From Nostoc sp. C052 (GTDB lineage Bacteria > Cyanobacteriota > Cyanobacteriia > Cyanobacteriales > Nostocaceae): a DNA stretch of 64,000 nt. Location: NCBI RefSeq assembly GCF_013393905.1, contig NZ_CP040273.1:1-64000 (forward strand). Reading direction: 5' to 3'. Positions 9,410 through 18,739 of the stretch are shown one piece after another. The first letter of the stretch is position 1. Each line of letters begins with the position of its first letter. The notes beneath the pieces were generated by a model. It worked only from the letters and a program-made list of their open reading frames with translations. It searched no databases and was not told where the DNA came from. The translations under genes were made by a program, and so were the position numbers.

Positions 9410-9676
9410 TCAAGTCGCAAGTGACTTTTTCGCAGTCGCAAGTAAGTTTTGTAACGGGGATTTAGAAAGAGCCACAAAACTTGCGGCTTGATAGAAGCCG
9501 GGGACTTAAACTGAACCGTTTGAAAGTTCTTCACTTGCGACTTGCAACTTGCGACTTGCGACTTTGTTAAATTTATGGAGAGTAGGGATACTTAAACAAG
9601 TCGGAAGTCGGAAGTCGGAATGGGCTAACGCCCCGCTCCGCTAACGGAAGTACAGTTTTGTAACGGGGATTTTAAT
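9410..9676. repeat. Tandem and inverted TCGCAAGT repeats
   Basis: Copies of TCGCAAGT at 9410-9445 are mirrored by ACTTGCGA copies at 9529-9563. GTCGGAAGTCGGAAGTCGG follows at 9601-9619. The segment AGTTTTGTAACGGGGATTT occurs twice (about 9444 and 9652). These are short-repeat expansions of the sort common in Nostocales. The rest of 9246-10010 holds no gene; the conjugation promoter is presumably between 9680 and 10000. Confidence 0.6.
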
Positions 9677-10010
9677 TAGGCTCTTAACTTAAACCCCCAA
9701 ACTTTATTAAAGCTAATTTTGACGTTTTACATCATAAAAATAGTCAATAGTCAATCCCCCATATTTGGCACTTACTGAAGATGTTGCACAAAGATTTATA
9801 CTAATTAATGATTAAGTGATGTGAGTATATCAAGCACAAAGACTGATAATACAAGAAAGAGATTTTTATCTACGTAGATGATTGCTGTTAGAAATGTTTA
9901 TACAGTACTACAGTTCTGTTTTTTTCCGTACCAGGGTACGTGGATTTTGGGGTTGACTTATTTAAGAATGTGCCTATCCCTCAAGACATCGTTCAGGAGA
10001 ACGAAAGCAG

Positions 10011-10601
10011 ATGCGTACTGACTACGGATACCCAGATTTTGCTGCTTCAGCAACAGGAACACTTTTACCTGAGGAGAAGAATGACAGGGCAAAAAAAGGC
10101 ACACTCACACTGATGGGTGTGACTGGTGTGTTGATGATAGCAGAGATGTCCGTCCACAATATATTGATGGGTGGATTTATGATTGCGTCTGCCATCGTGA
10201 TTGCCTTGCCGAAACAGTCACAAGCATTATTTACTAACTTCGATAAACTACAAAGTAAGTATGGAATTAATCTCTATGCAGTGTTATTTGCGCTGTTAGC
10301 AGTAATTTGCCTAATTGATTTTGCGGCGGCTCCAGCTAATGCTCAGTTCTTCAATAATGCTCAAACTTGGATGACCACCACTTTTGGTAATGCCGGCAAT
10401 GGACAAACAGCAGCAGTTATCGCGCTTTTTTTCAATGTATTAAGAGCTTTATTCCTATTATATGTTGGGATCAGTCTAGTTCGGATTATTCAATCTGCCC
10501 GGAATGATGAAGACTGGCAGACGCTAGCAAGAACTCCATTAATTATAGTTATGGCAGTTTTTGTTGGAGATTTAATTACTGGTTTGATTGTTCAGGTTTA
10601 G
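10011..10601 (+). CDS. VirB2/TrbC-like pilin precursor candidate
   Basis: First gene of the conjugation cluster. The 196-residue membrane protein has hydrophobic segments near residues 33-66, 87-105, 133-157 and 172-195. APANA at 107-111, just after a hydrophobic segment, looks like a signal-peptidase site; cleavage there would leave an ~85-residue product with two membrane helices, which is the usual VirB2/TrbC pilin topology. The long N-terminal part before that site is unusual, since normal prepilins have a short leader. AGGAG lies about 11 bases before the start. The assignment rests on topology and on the virB3/virB4-like genes that follow. Confidence 0.55.
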   Translation: MRTDYGYPDFAASATGTLLPEEKNDRAKKGTLTLMGVTGVLMIAEMSVHNILMGGFMIASAIVIALPKQSQALFTNFDKLQSKYGINLYAVLFALLAVICLIDFAAAPANAQFFNNAQTWMTTTFGNAGNGQTAAVIALFFNVLRALFLLYVGISLVRIIQSARNDEDWQTLARTPLIIVMAVFVGDLITGLIVQV

Positions 10602-10615
10602 TAAGAAAGCTTTTT

Positions 10616-10665
10616 AAGTTATCAGTTATTGATAAATACGTATTTGAATTAATAGCTGATAACTT
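10616..10665 (+). terminator. Hairpin after the virB2-like gene
   Basis: AAGTTATCAG at 10616-10625 and CTGATAACTT at 10656-10665 form a perfect 10-bp stem with a 30-base loop. There is no long T-run after it, so it may act as an attenuator or as an mRNA-stabilising hairpin separating pilin from downstream transcripts. Confidence 0.35.
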
Positions 10666-10671
10666 TTATGT

Positions 10672-10860
10672 AGAAAGGCAGAGGGCAGAAGGCAGGAGGC
10701 AGAAGGAATAGTGTTTTCTGCCCCCTGCCCGTGACCAAACCGAACTTGGTTTAAGACCCCCACCAAATTTTCTTGTTTTGTGGCCCCAATTAAGTACGGT
10801 GTTGAATCCCCTACAAAACATTGAAGCTTCTGCCCTCTGCCTCCTGCCTTCTGCCTTCTT
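10672..10860. repeat. GGCAGAAGG-type inverted-repeat element
   Basis: A G/A-rich arm (GGCAGAGGGCAGAAGGCAGG, about 10672-10706) is mirrored by a C/T-rich arm at 10827-10860. About 120 non-coding bases lie between. MITE-like insertion between the virB2- and virB3-like genes. Confidence 0.65.
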
Positions 10861-10876
10861 CAATAAATCAATAAGT

Positions 10877-11200
10877 ATGTCAACGAAACATGATTTTCGG
10901 ACAGTAAATCGGATTTTAGGAGAAAGACCAAGGCTAGGTCCATTCCCTGCTGACCAAATATTTGCCTGGACATTAATAGCAGTAGTCAATATATTTATCT
11001 TTAATTATCTACTGAAAACAAGTTGGCTAGGTACAGGATTAAGTATTGCTTGGGGATGGGCAACATGGTGGACAATTTCTACAAATAAAGACTTTTTCGG
11101 TAAGTTCGTCAGCGTTCCTCGGATTAGTAGGGGATATATGAAATTTCAATCAATACAACAGAATTCGGAGGTCGGAAGTCGGAAGTCGTCAGAAAAATAA
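10877..11200 (+). CDS. VirB3/TrbD-like inner-membrane protein
   Basis: A 107-residue protein with two adjacent membrane helices (about residues 26-46 and 51-68) behind a short cytoplasmic N terminus. The size, topology and position directly before a VirB4-type ATPase are those of VirB3/TrbD. The start at 10877 is chosen because everything upstream in frame is the preceding repeat. The last residues (SEVGSRKSSEK) come from another dispersed repeat (GGTCGGAAGTCGGAAGTCG), so the original C terminus may have been shorter or different. Confidence 0.6.
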   Translation: MSTKHDFRTVNRILGERPRLGPFPADQIFAWTLIAVVNIFIFNYLLKTSWLGTGLSIAWGWATWWTISTNKDFFGKFVSVPRISRGYMKFQSIQQNSEVGSRKSSEK

Positions 11201-11231
11201 GTTCTAAGTTCTAAGCTCTAGTTAAATTTCA

Positions 11232-14066
11232 GTGATTGGTAAAGTTATGCCAAATTCTTCTAAGAAAGTTAAAGATAAATTAGGTAAAGTAGCATTAGAA
11301 AAGGAGCAGATTAGTGTTGTGAAAATGCTCACTCCCTTTGAAGATATTATCCATTTAGCGGGTATTTGCGACCTCAACTTAGGAGGTAGGCAGGGCGTAG
11401 GCGCATTAATTCTTAAAAAAGGTGAAAATATTCAAATTAAATTCTGCTTTGATTGTTTAGGGATTCATCCGAATTTAGAATCATCGCAAATGCTGCCGAT
11501 CTTTGAGGGGATAGAAGCGGGGCTAAAAGAAATTCCCGAAGGGGAAAACTTAACAATACATTTAGGTTCTTTTACGTCTGATTATCACCGACAAGAAGAA
11601 CTGTCCAAGCTAGAGAGTAATTGTCAGATTGACCAATTAAAATTGTTAATACGTAGTGAAAGATTAAGGACTAAAAAACTAACGGAAAGTGGAGCGAGGA
11701 AGAATAAGTTTTTGAGACTATGGTGTACTTACACTGTTATTGATGACGATGAACGGTCTAAGGATTTTATAGAATCTCTGATTAGAAAATTAGAAAAGGG
11801 CTGGTTTCGCTTTACAGGTGAAATTCACGCCCATAACAATACTAGAATTGAAAATATTCTGCAAAATTCATTTAACGATGGATTTTTACAGTGGTCAGCT
11901 ATCCTGGGCAACAAGATGAAGTTGGGGATTAGGGTTTTAAATGCTGAAGAAATTTGGTCAACAATTTGGCAACAGCTTAATTGCTCTACTCCTCCGGCAA
12001 TCCCTAATCCATTAAAAATTGACCCAATAGATGGAATAGTAGAAACTCAGACGAGCGATTTTCACATCCGCCACCAGATGTTAGAGAATGAGGAGTCTGT
12101 ACCATTTTTCGATAGAAAATGGGTAAAACTACAAAATAAATATATTGGGGCGCTCAACTTCAGCCAAAAGCCAGGGGGGTGGTATGACGAGCAAGCTCAA
12201 TTGCGATATCTGTGGGAGTTAATTTCTAGAGATAGTATTTATGATACCGAGGTTATTTGTCAGGTAACAAAGGCAAATCAAACTATCTCTAAAACAAATC
12301 TTCAACGCATTACCAAGCAATCAATTACCAGCACTTCTTTATCTACAGAGAAAGGAAATATTGATGTCAAATCAGGCATGAATATTGAAGAAGCGGTAGA
12401 GGCGCAGAAGACAATATATAAAGGTAGTGTAGTAGTGCATACCGCAGTTGCTTTTCTCGTCCACCGCCCAACCCCACGGGAATTAGACGAAGCTTGCCGA
12501 TATCTTGCCAGCTATTTCTTGCGTCCGGCGGTAGTTGACCGGGAGATTGAATACGCCTGGAAGACATGGTTGCAGTGTTGCCCATTTGTTTGGGAGCCGT
12601 TGTTAACCAAGCCTTTTAACCGCCGACTGCCATATTTTAGTTCGGAAGCACCAGGGCTGATGCCATTGATCAGGACTGCTACAGGCGATCGCAGTGGGTT
12701 TGAGTTAATCGCAGAAGAAGGGGGCACACCAGTACATTTAGACTTGTACCAAAACCACAAGAATTTGGCAGTCTTCGGCGCAACTCGTTCAGGTAAATCA
12801 GTGCTGGTGGCAGGTATTCTTACCCCGGCACTTGCACAAGATATTCCGGTAGTGGCACTAGACTATCCCAAACCAGATGGTACTTCTACATTCACCGACT
12901 ACACAAATCTGCTGGGTGAAGATGGGGCATACTTTGACATCTCCAAAGAATCAAACAATCTTTTTGAACTTCCTGATTTGCGCTCTCTGGATGCAGAACT
13001 GAGAAATGAGCGATTGAACGATTTTAAGGAGTTTTTGAAATCAGTGCTGATGACAATGGTGATGGGGACGAGCATGATTGGTGTCAGTCCAACGATTACC
13101 ACCAATATTGAGTCAATCATTGCTTTAGCTTTAAAAACATTTTTTAATGATGATGAAATTAAATCACGCTACAAGTCAGCAATACAAAATGGATTTGGGA
13201 CTCAATATTGGAACGAGACTCCGACACTCAAAGATTTTTATAATTTTTGTTCTCCAGCTTTCATACAATTAGATTCTATTGCTAGTAAGAGTCAAGAGAT
13301 TTCCGAAGCCTTAGAGCAAATCAGGCTGAGAATAAATTATTGGTTGAGTACCAGGGTAGGACAATCAATCTCATGCCCATCCAGTTTTAGAACTAATGCC
13401 AAATTGTTAGTATTCGCTTTACGTAATTTATCGAGTGAAGCTGATGCTGCCATACTCGCTCTTAGTGCATATTCTGCGGCATTACGTCGTGCATTATCAT
13501 CAAAAGCTTCGATCTTCTTCCTTGATGAAGCACCAATCTTGTTTCAATTCGATGCGATAGCTTCGTTAATTGGGCGATTGTGTGCCAATGGTGCGAAGTC
13601 TGGTATCCGCGTTATTATTTCTGCCCAAGAACCAGAGACTATATATCAGAGCGCATCTGCACAGAAGATATTTGCCAATATCACTACACGTTTAGTAGGC
13701 AGGATTCAATCATCAGCTGTTGACCCGTTTATTGTTCGCTTTAAATATCCTATTGAAATCATCAGGGTCAATAGTACAGAAGCTTTTTATCCAAAAAAGT
13801 CGGGGATTTACTCTCAGTGGTTGCTTGATGATAACGGCAAGCTAACTTTCTGTCGCTATTATCCTGCCTACTGTTTATTAGCCTCAGTTGCTAATAATCC
13901 AAACGAGCAAGAATTACGCACTTTATTTCTCAAATACTATCAAGATAATCCTCTGCTTGGATTAGTCAAATTTAGTGAGGATTATATCAGAATGATTCGG
14001 GGGGAAGAGTTATCAGAATTAGCGAAGAATTTACTTTCAAAATCACATACAAGACAGGTAGCTTAA
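11232..14066 (+). CDS. VirB4/TraC-type conjugation ATPase
   Basis: Large cytoplasmic ATPase that energises assembly of the secretion channel. It has 944 residues, close to TraC/TrbE-type VirB4 proteins. Walker A is GATRSGKS at 516-523 and Walker B is FFLDEAPILF with Asp765-Glu766. A conserved ISAQEPE segment follows near 797-803. The N-terminal half is the divergent VirB4 interaction domain. The annotated start is a GTG at 11232; an in-frame ATG at 11247 is equally possible because neither has a clear ribosome site. The gene is followed without a gap by the VirB5-like gene, so the two are certainly co-transcribed. Confidence 0.88.
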   Translation: MIGKVMPNSSKKVKDKLGKVALEKEQISVVKMLTPFEDIIHLAGICDLNLGGRQGVGALILKKGENIQIKFCFDCLGIHPNLESSQMLPIFEGIEAGLKEIPEGENLTIHLGSFTSDYHRQEELSKLESNCQIDQLKLLIRSERLRTKKLTESGARKNKFLRLWCTYTVIDDDERSKDFIESLIRKLEKGWFRFTGEIHAHNNTRIENILQNSFNDGFLQWSAILGNKMKLGIRVLNAEEIWSTIWQQLNCSTPPAIPNPLKIDPIDGIVETQTSDFHIRHQMLENEESVPFFDRKWVKLQNKYIGALNFSQKPGGWYDEQAQLRYLWELISRDSIYDTEVICQVTKANQTISKTNLQRITKQSITSTSLSTEKGNIDVKSGMNIEEAVEAQKTIYKGSVVVHTAVAFLVHRPTPRELDEACRYLASYFLRPAVVDREIEYAWKTWLQCCPFVWEPLLTKPFNRRLPYFSSEAPGLMPLIRTATGDRSGFELIAEEGGTPVHLDLYQNHKNLAVFGATRSGKSVLVAGILTPALAQDIPVVALDYPKPDGTSTFTDYTNLLGEDGAYFDISKESNNLFELPDLRSLDAELRNERLNDFKEFLKSVLMTMVMGTSMIGVSPTITTNIESIIALALKTFFNDDEIKSRYKSAIQNGFGTQYWNETPTLKDFYNFCSPAFIQLDSIASKSQEISEALEQIRLRINYWLSTRVGQSISCPSSFRTNAKLLVFALRNLSSEADAAILALSAYSAALRRALSSKASIFFLDEAPILFQFDAIASLIGRLCANGAKSGIRVIISAQEPETIYQSASAQKIFANITTRLVGRIQSSAVDPFIVRFKYPIEIIRVNSTEAFYPKKSGIYSQWLLDDNGKLTFCRYYPAYCLLASVANNPNEQELRTLFLKYYQDNPLLGLVKFSEDYIRMIRGEELSELAKNLLSKSHTRQVA

Positions 14067-14774
14067 ATGAATTTGCGGACAATTGGGGTAATACTTTCTG
14101 CTACAGTTGGCAGTTTATTGATAGCAGCACCTAGCTATGGCATCAGCATCAACGATTTTTTTAGTTCTATCGTATCGGATCTTCAAGGAGAAGTTTCGGA
14201 AATTCAAGCATGGGCATCGGATGAGATTAACAGTGCTTGGGGTGACATCAAAGAAAATGCTAATGCGGCAATTGATAGTTCTATTGGACAATTGGGTGCG
14301 CCTGACCCAATTGCTTCGGCTGAACAATTGAAGGATTCACTTAAAGATGATTATTCTTATCCTGTCGCCCAAGAAAAAGCACAGAAGCTAGAGCGTGAAT
14401 TGACGCTTGGCTCGATTGCCAGCGTGATTGGAAAAAAAGGACAGCAGCAAACTCAAGAAAAAATTGATACTACTGCACAAATCGCTAAACTTGCAAAAGG
14501 TATTGCTGATGAGGCGCAGAATATGGACGCTTCTCAGAATGTTCTCAAAGCGATCGCGTCTCAGAACGGCTTAATTGTGTCAATGTTGGCACAGCAGCGT
14601 ACTGATTCTTTATTAGCCCGACAGGACAATGCTTACTCTAACTTGATGCTAACGCAAGTAGCGGAGCATCTTGATTCCCAAAGGCAAAAGGAGAACTCCG
14701 AAGAAGATGGCAGATTGTCTTTAGTGCATGAAGTGGTACTTAATGCACGGCTAGATCCTACTTCTGCTGACTGA
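14067..14774 (+). CDS. VirB5/TrbJ-like exported protein
   Basis: A 235-residue protein with a signal peptide (hydrophobic core VILSATVGSLLIAA, cleavage probably after APSYG). The mature part is helical and Gln/Ala-rich; the stretch NVLKAIASQNGLIVSMLAQQ with following QRTDSLLARQDNAYSNLML resembles the helical core of VirB5/TrbJ minor-pilus proteins. The start codon follows the virB4 stop codon directly. The identification rests on position, length and helical repeat pattern, since VirB5 proteins share little sequence. Confidence 0.55.
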   Translation: MNLRTIGVILSATVGSLLIAAPSYGISINDFFSSIVSDLQGEVSEIQAWASDEINSAWGDIKENANAAIDSSIGQLGAPDPIASAEQLKDSLKDDYSYPVAQEKAQKLERELTLGSIASVIGKKGQQQTQEKIDTTAQIAKLAKGIADEAQNMDASQNVLKAIASQNGLIVSMLAQQRTDSLLARQDNAYSNLMLTQVAEHLDSQRQKENSEEDGRLSLVHEVVLNARLDPTSAD

Positions 14775-14833
14775 TTAAAAGGGTATAGAAACACAGTAGA
14801 AGTTGATAAATTGGGGCGAACAAATATTCACGA

Positions 14834-15046
14834 AGAGGGGAAAAGGTTAAAGGGGAAAGGGAAAGGGGAAAGAATTTAGAGGAGGATTGTGACCTCCTGC
14901 TTCATGTGACCTCCTCCTTCAAAAGACCTCCTGGAGGGAGGAAGCTCTGAACCCGTATAGTAGGAAAGGAAAGAAAAAAGTTTATGCACGTTTCAAATAA
15001 CTTCTTCCCCTTTTTTCCTTTCCCCTTTTCCCTTTCCCCCTCCCCA
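14834..15046. repeat. GGGGAAA-type inverted-repeat element
   Basis: A G/A-rich arm (GGGGAAAAGGTTAAAGGGG, from about 14836) and a C/T-rich arm (ending 15046) enclose a centre with three GACCTCCT motifs and the palindrome CCTCCTGGAGG. Same family as 21-118 and 5175-5240. It separates the virB5- and virB6-like genes. Confidence 0.65.
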
Positions 15047-15143
15047 GATTGGTAAAGTTACAAGAGCTTTTCCTTCCTACACAAACAATCAACTAGCGTT
15101 CAAATGTCTGACAAAATTACTGTATTGAGCAAGGATTCAAATC

Positions 15144-16244
15144 ATGTTTTTACTAGCCAAACTAGATGGTGGTGATTTAGCTGATTTAGCAAAAGAAAAT
15201 GCAGCTTCAATAGCTCAAGGATTTGATGAGCTTTGGAACGAAACTATTACAGGTGGTGTTTATTCAGCAATTTGTACAGTCGGAGCTTTATTTGCTGTAG
15301 CAACACTAACTTTCTTCGTCGTTGAATGGACAAAAAAAATGATGGCAGGGGAAGAACAAAGAGCTTATACAGACTTTATTTGGCCGTTAATAGTAGTTCT
15401 TTTGCTCAGTAATAAGGGGGATGTACTAGGAAAGTCAACTTTGTGGATTAGAAACTATATTAATAATGTAAATAATATAGTTCTTAGCGAAGCGGCGGCA
15501 GGAATTGACCTCAAGCAAGCATTTGAAAGTGCATTGGGAACTGAAGCAGCACGTAGCGCTATTGGTATTGCTGTAAATAAATGTAGGAATTCATCTTTAA
15601 GTCAACAAGAACAAATTAACTGTTTGGCTCAAGCTAAAGAAGATTTAACCAAAAAATATCCAGATAAGTTTAACAAAAATAATGGAGCTTTTTCTTGGTT
15701 TATAGATGCGGTTGATGGCGCTATCGATGCTTTTAATGATGTGAAAGATGGAAAAGCAAATGGAATCGATTTAATGTTGTCTCCCATTAATGCTTTTGTT
15801 GGGTCTGCTGTTACTGATATAGTTACGATAATTTTAGTCGGGATGAATGGGGCTTATCAATGGGGAATTGAACTGACTATGCTTGTAACAGCACTGTTGG
15901 GGCCTGTAGCTGTTGGTGGTTCTCTGCTACCTTACGGAGCTAAATCAATTTACAGTTGGTTAGTAGGATATTTCAGTGTAGGTTTTGGCAAGCTCTGCTT
16001 CAATATCATAGTTGGTTTCGCCGGGCAATTAGTCGCTGAATCTAAATCTTATCAGCCAATGTTCTTCCTATTTACAATTGGTATAATTGCGCCATTCTTA
16101 GCTACAGGTTTAGCGGCTGGTGGTGGCGTTTCTGTTTTAATTCAAATTAATAAAGCTACTGAAACTTACAGTGGTATTGCCATTGAGGTTGCTAAAGGTG
16201 TTGCTACTAAAGGTGGTAGTCTAATCGGGAAATTAGCTAAATAA
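15144..16244 (+). CDS. VirB6/TrbL-like polytopic membrane protein
   Basis: A 366-residue inner-membrane component of the secretion channel. Hydrophobic segments lie near residues 45-63, 76-90, 215-240, 250-270, 275-300 and 308-335, with a large hydrophilic central loop (about 100-210) between the first two and the later ones. This matches VirB6/TrbL proteins, which have five or more membrane helices around a big loop. AAGGA lies 9 bases before the start. Its place between VirB5- and VirB8-like genes agrees with usual VirB gene order. Confidence 0.65.
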   Translation: MFLLAKLDGGDLADLAKENAASIAQGFDELWNETITGGVYSAICTVGALFAVATLTFFVVEWTKKMMAGEEQRAYTDFIWPLIVVLLLSNKGDVLGKSTLWIRNYINNVNNIVLSEAAAGIDLKQAFESALGTEAARSAIGIAVNKCRNSSLSQQEQINCLAQAKEDLTKKYPDKFNKNNGAFSWFIDAVDGAIDAFNDVKDGKANGIDLMLSPINAFVGSAVTDIVTIILVGMNGAYQWGIELTMLVTALLGPVAVGGSLLPYGAKSIYSWLVGYFSVGFGKLCFNIIVGFAGQLVAESKSYQPMFFLFTIGIIAPFLATGLAAGGGVSVLIQINKATETYSGIAIEVAKGVATKGGSLIGKLAK

Positions 16245-16253
16245 AACCGTAAT

Positions 16254-16379
16254 AATTCAGTCCTTCTGGATTCAGAAGCCAGAATTTAAAAGCAATGAGC
16301 GTATAACTCTTCTATTGATTGAAAAGAATTCACTCTTCTTCTCCAACATTCTGACTCCTGGATTCAGAAGGACTGAATT
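16254..16379. repeat. MITE-like repeat, copy 2, with perfect 15-bp ends
   Basis: Ends AATTCAGTCCTTCTG (16254-16268) and CAGAAGGACTGAATT (16365-16379) are perfect inverted repeats. The core (16273-16352) matches 9136-9213. Non-coding, filling the gap between the virB6- and virB8-like genes. Confidence 0.75.
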
Positions 16380-16394
16380 GTTAGAATAAAACCT

Positions 16395-17186
16395 ATGTTG
16401 AATCAAAAAAATCAACCTCGACCAAAAGAGCCATTGCAGTTACTTAGTTACAACAAATATGTAACAACAAGAGTTGGAATAATTTCTCTAGCTGGGTTTT
16501 CAATGGCTGCACTTTCTCTATTATTACAATTTCTCAATTATGGAGCGATTAGTGTTTTAAATAAAAAACAGTTGGCATTAGTACAACTCTCATCAGGAGA
16601 GACAATCGCCGCTAGAGCAGTAGACCCAAAAGAACGGTCTGATGAAGTAATTAAAAAATTTGTATCTGATACATTTATTACTACGTTTAATTGGGATGGA
16701 TTAGTAAAAGCATTTAATGAGAAAGGAGAACCTATCACTAAGCAAGATACTGGGGTAGAAGTAGGTAAACTTAATAATAAATCTAATAGTCGGGTTGCGA
16801 CTAGAGCCTATGATGCTGCATTTGCTTTAAGTGAAAATGAAGGATTTCGCCCCGCCTTTCTCAAGAAATTAGCATCAATCACTCCGACAGGTATATTCAA
16901 TGGTGATACTCAAGTATCTTTAATTCCCAGATTCATATCCCAACCACGTCAAATTAAATCAGGGAAATGGGAAATAGATTTTATTGGTACACTGGTAACT
17001 TTTGACCGTGAGTATAACTCAGGTAAAGGAATTGCTTTCAATAAAACCGTTACAGTTTCTTCAATTTCTAATCCAGAATATATCCCAGCTAATACCACTG
17101 AGTTAGCTAAGAAGATTTATGCAGCCCGTCGCGCCGGATTAGAAATTACAGAAATTGTAGATTTAAACTTCGGGAGAAGGAAATGA
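16395..17186 (+). CDS. VirB8-like secretion-channel protein
   Basis: A 263-residue bitopic protein: short cytoplasmic N terminus, one membrane helix at about residues 27-47, and a periplasmic domain of about 210 residues. The ordering, length and topology are those of VirB8/TrbF-type assembly factors, which have an NTF2-like periplasmic domain; the segment KWEIDFIGTLVTFDRE looks like the paired beta strands of that fold. The stop codon overlaps the start of the VirB10-like gene (ATGA), showing translational coupling. No clear ribosome site is seen before the start. Confidence 0.55.
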   Translation: MLNQKNQPRPKEPLQLLSYNKYVTTRVGIISLAGFSMAALSLLLQFLNYGAISVLNKKQLALVQLSSGETIAARAVDPKERSDEVIKKFVSDTFITTFNWDGLVKAFNEKGEPITKQDTGVEVGKLNNKSNSRVATRAYDAAFALSENEGFRPAFLKKLASITPTGIFNGDTQVSLIPRFISQPRQIKSGKWEIDFIGTLVTFDREYNSGKGIAFNKTVTVSSISNPEYIPANTTELAKKIYAARRAGLEITEIVDLNFGRRK

Positions 17187-18739
17187 GCGAAAACAACGGT
17201 AAAAGGTCTGTATCAACTATAGAGGATTTGCTTGAAATAAATGATGCTAATAAAACTAATGGTAATAAAGCACCAGAACCAGAAAGTTTATTAGTAGCGA
17301 CTAAGCACACAATTGTCACTTCTCCTTGGTCAAGACTAGCAATAATTGCTGTCCCTTTTGGAGTTGGATTTTTAGCGATATTTTTGATGCTCAATGGCGT
17401 TTTCAATCCCGCACCAGCACCAAAGATTGGTCTGAAAACGCAGGAAATACCCACCACTGAACAAGCCCAAGAAAGTGATGATGGAGACGGTGATGCGCGT
17501 GCAAAACTCGCTCTGTCGGATCAAGAAGATGAGTTAGGTCGCATTAACAAAAATAAATTTGACCAACCAGCACCAGTACCAGTTTCAGTAAACCAAAAGG
17601 TCGTGCCATCTAACCCACCATCTTCACAACCAGCGCCACGTTCTGTTCAAAATACACAACCACGTCGCGTAACTCAGACTACTCCACAAGCGATTAGAAC
17701 CTACACTCCGCCACCAACACGCACGAGTTTTTCTCCAAGAACCTCTATATCTGCACGGACAGTAACGCCCCTAGATCCCCTTGAGCAATTGAACAAACTC
17801 CGTGGCATCGGTTCTTACGGCAAAATCGCATACGCCGAAACTAGCACCAGCAAACAATCTTTATTAGATCCGGATCTTTCTCAAACTCAAGCAGTTCAAA
17901 ATCAACCGAATGAACAAACAGATACAAATAATTTTGACCAAACCACGCCGCAAAACTCAAGCGAGTCGATTGAAAAGATCCGCCCCAGGTGGCAAGCAAC
18001 TTCTAAAGTTAACAAGATTACTTTAGCTAACAATTATTTACCTCAAGAAAGCCAAATTCTCCAAGGCAAACAAACTCGCTACCTTACCGTTGGCACTTTT
18101 GCTAGTGGTGTCCTTGTTACATCTTTAATTCAAGCCACAGTTAATAATTCAGGGCAGACACAGACACAAACACCAACCTCTAATAACACTAGGTCTGTCG
18201 CTAGACTGCAAGAGGATTTACGCGATAACTATGGGCAAGTGGCAATTCCTTCGGGAACAATGCTAGCAGTCGAGTTAGCTTCAGTTGATGGCGGCAGTTA
18301 CGCTGTCGCTTATGTCAGAGCGATCATATTAGATAATACAGAATATCCGATTTCTGCGGGTGCGATTTCCGTGACAGGAGTTGGTGGTAGACCCCTAATA
18401 GCTCGAAGATTTCAGGACAGGGGTGGTGAGATTGCGCGTAGTGACTTGTTTGGTGGCGCTGTGTCTGCATTAGGGAAGGTTGGGGAGATTATGAACCAAC
18501 CGGATAGTGAAGAAGAAATTTCTGATGAATTCACAGGCAGGATTCGCAAACGTAGTAGTGGCAATCAGCGCAATCTCACAGGTGCGTTAATGTCAGGTTT
18601 TTTTGGTCAAGTTAGTCAAAATCTTAGTCAACGCAATCAACTTGCTACTAAAGAAATTACTTCTCGTCCTAATACTTGGTTTATTCCACAGGGAACCAAA
18701 GTTACCTTTAATGTAAATCGCTCTTTAGAGTTGCCATGA
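17183..18739 (+). CDS. VirB10/TrbI-like channel protein
   Basis: A 518-residue protein with cytoplasmic N terminus, one membrane helix (about 52-71), a long Pro/Gln/Thr-rich linker (about 75-285) and a C-terminal beta-barrel domain. The C-terminal domain shows VirB10 features: a first strand pair (YLTVGTFASGVLVTSLIQA), an IPSGTMLAVE segment, and a final IPQGTKVTFNVNRSLELP. VirB10 spans both membranes and senses ATPase state to open the channel. It overlaps both neighbours by four bases (ATGA), so it is translated as a unit with the VirB8- and VirB9-like genes. Confidence 0.82.
   Translation: MSENNGKRSVSTIEDLLEINDANKTNGNKAPEPESLLVATKHTIVTSPWSRLAIIAVPFGVGFLAIFLMLNGVFNPAPAPKIGLKTQEIPTTEQAQESDDGDGDARAKLALSDQEDELGRINKNKFDQPAPVPVSVNQKVVPSNPPSSQPAPRSVQNTQPRRVTQTTPQAIRTYTPPPTRTSFSPRTSISARTVTPLDPLEQLNKLRGIGSYGKIAYAETSTSKQSLLDPDLSQTQAVQNQPNEQTDTNNFDQTTPQNSSESIEKIRPRWQATSKVNKITLANNYLPQESQILQGKQTRYLTVGTFASGVLVTSLIQATVNNSGQTQTQTPTSNNTRSVARLQEDLRDNYGQVAIPSGTMLAVELASVDGGSYAVAYVRAIILDNTEYPISAGAISVTGVGGRPLIARRFQDRGGEIARSDLFGGAVSALGKVGEIMNQPDSEEEISDEFTGRIRKRSSGNQRNLTGALMSGFFGQVSQNLSQRNQLATKEITSRPNTWFIPQGTKVTFNVNRSLELP

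Noticed and set aside
9529..9565. Regularly spaced ACTTGCGA motifs that look like a tiny CRISPR array
   Set aside because: Units are 8-11 bases, directly adjacent and also inverted; no spacers and no cas genes nearby.
14834..15046. Repeats as a replication origin with iterons
   Set aside because: Same repeat family occurs at other unrelated places in the window and the initiator gene is 10 kb away.
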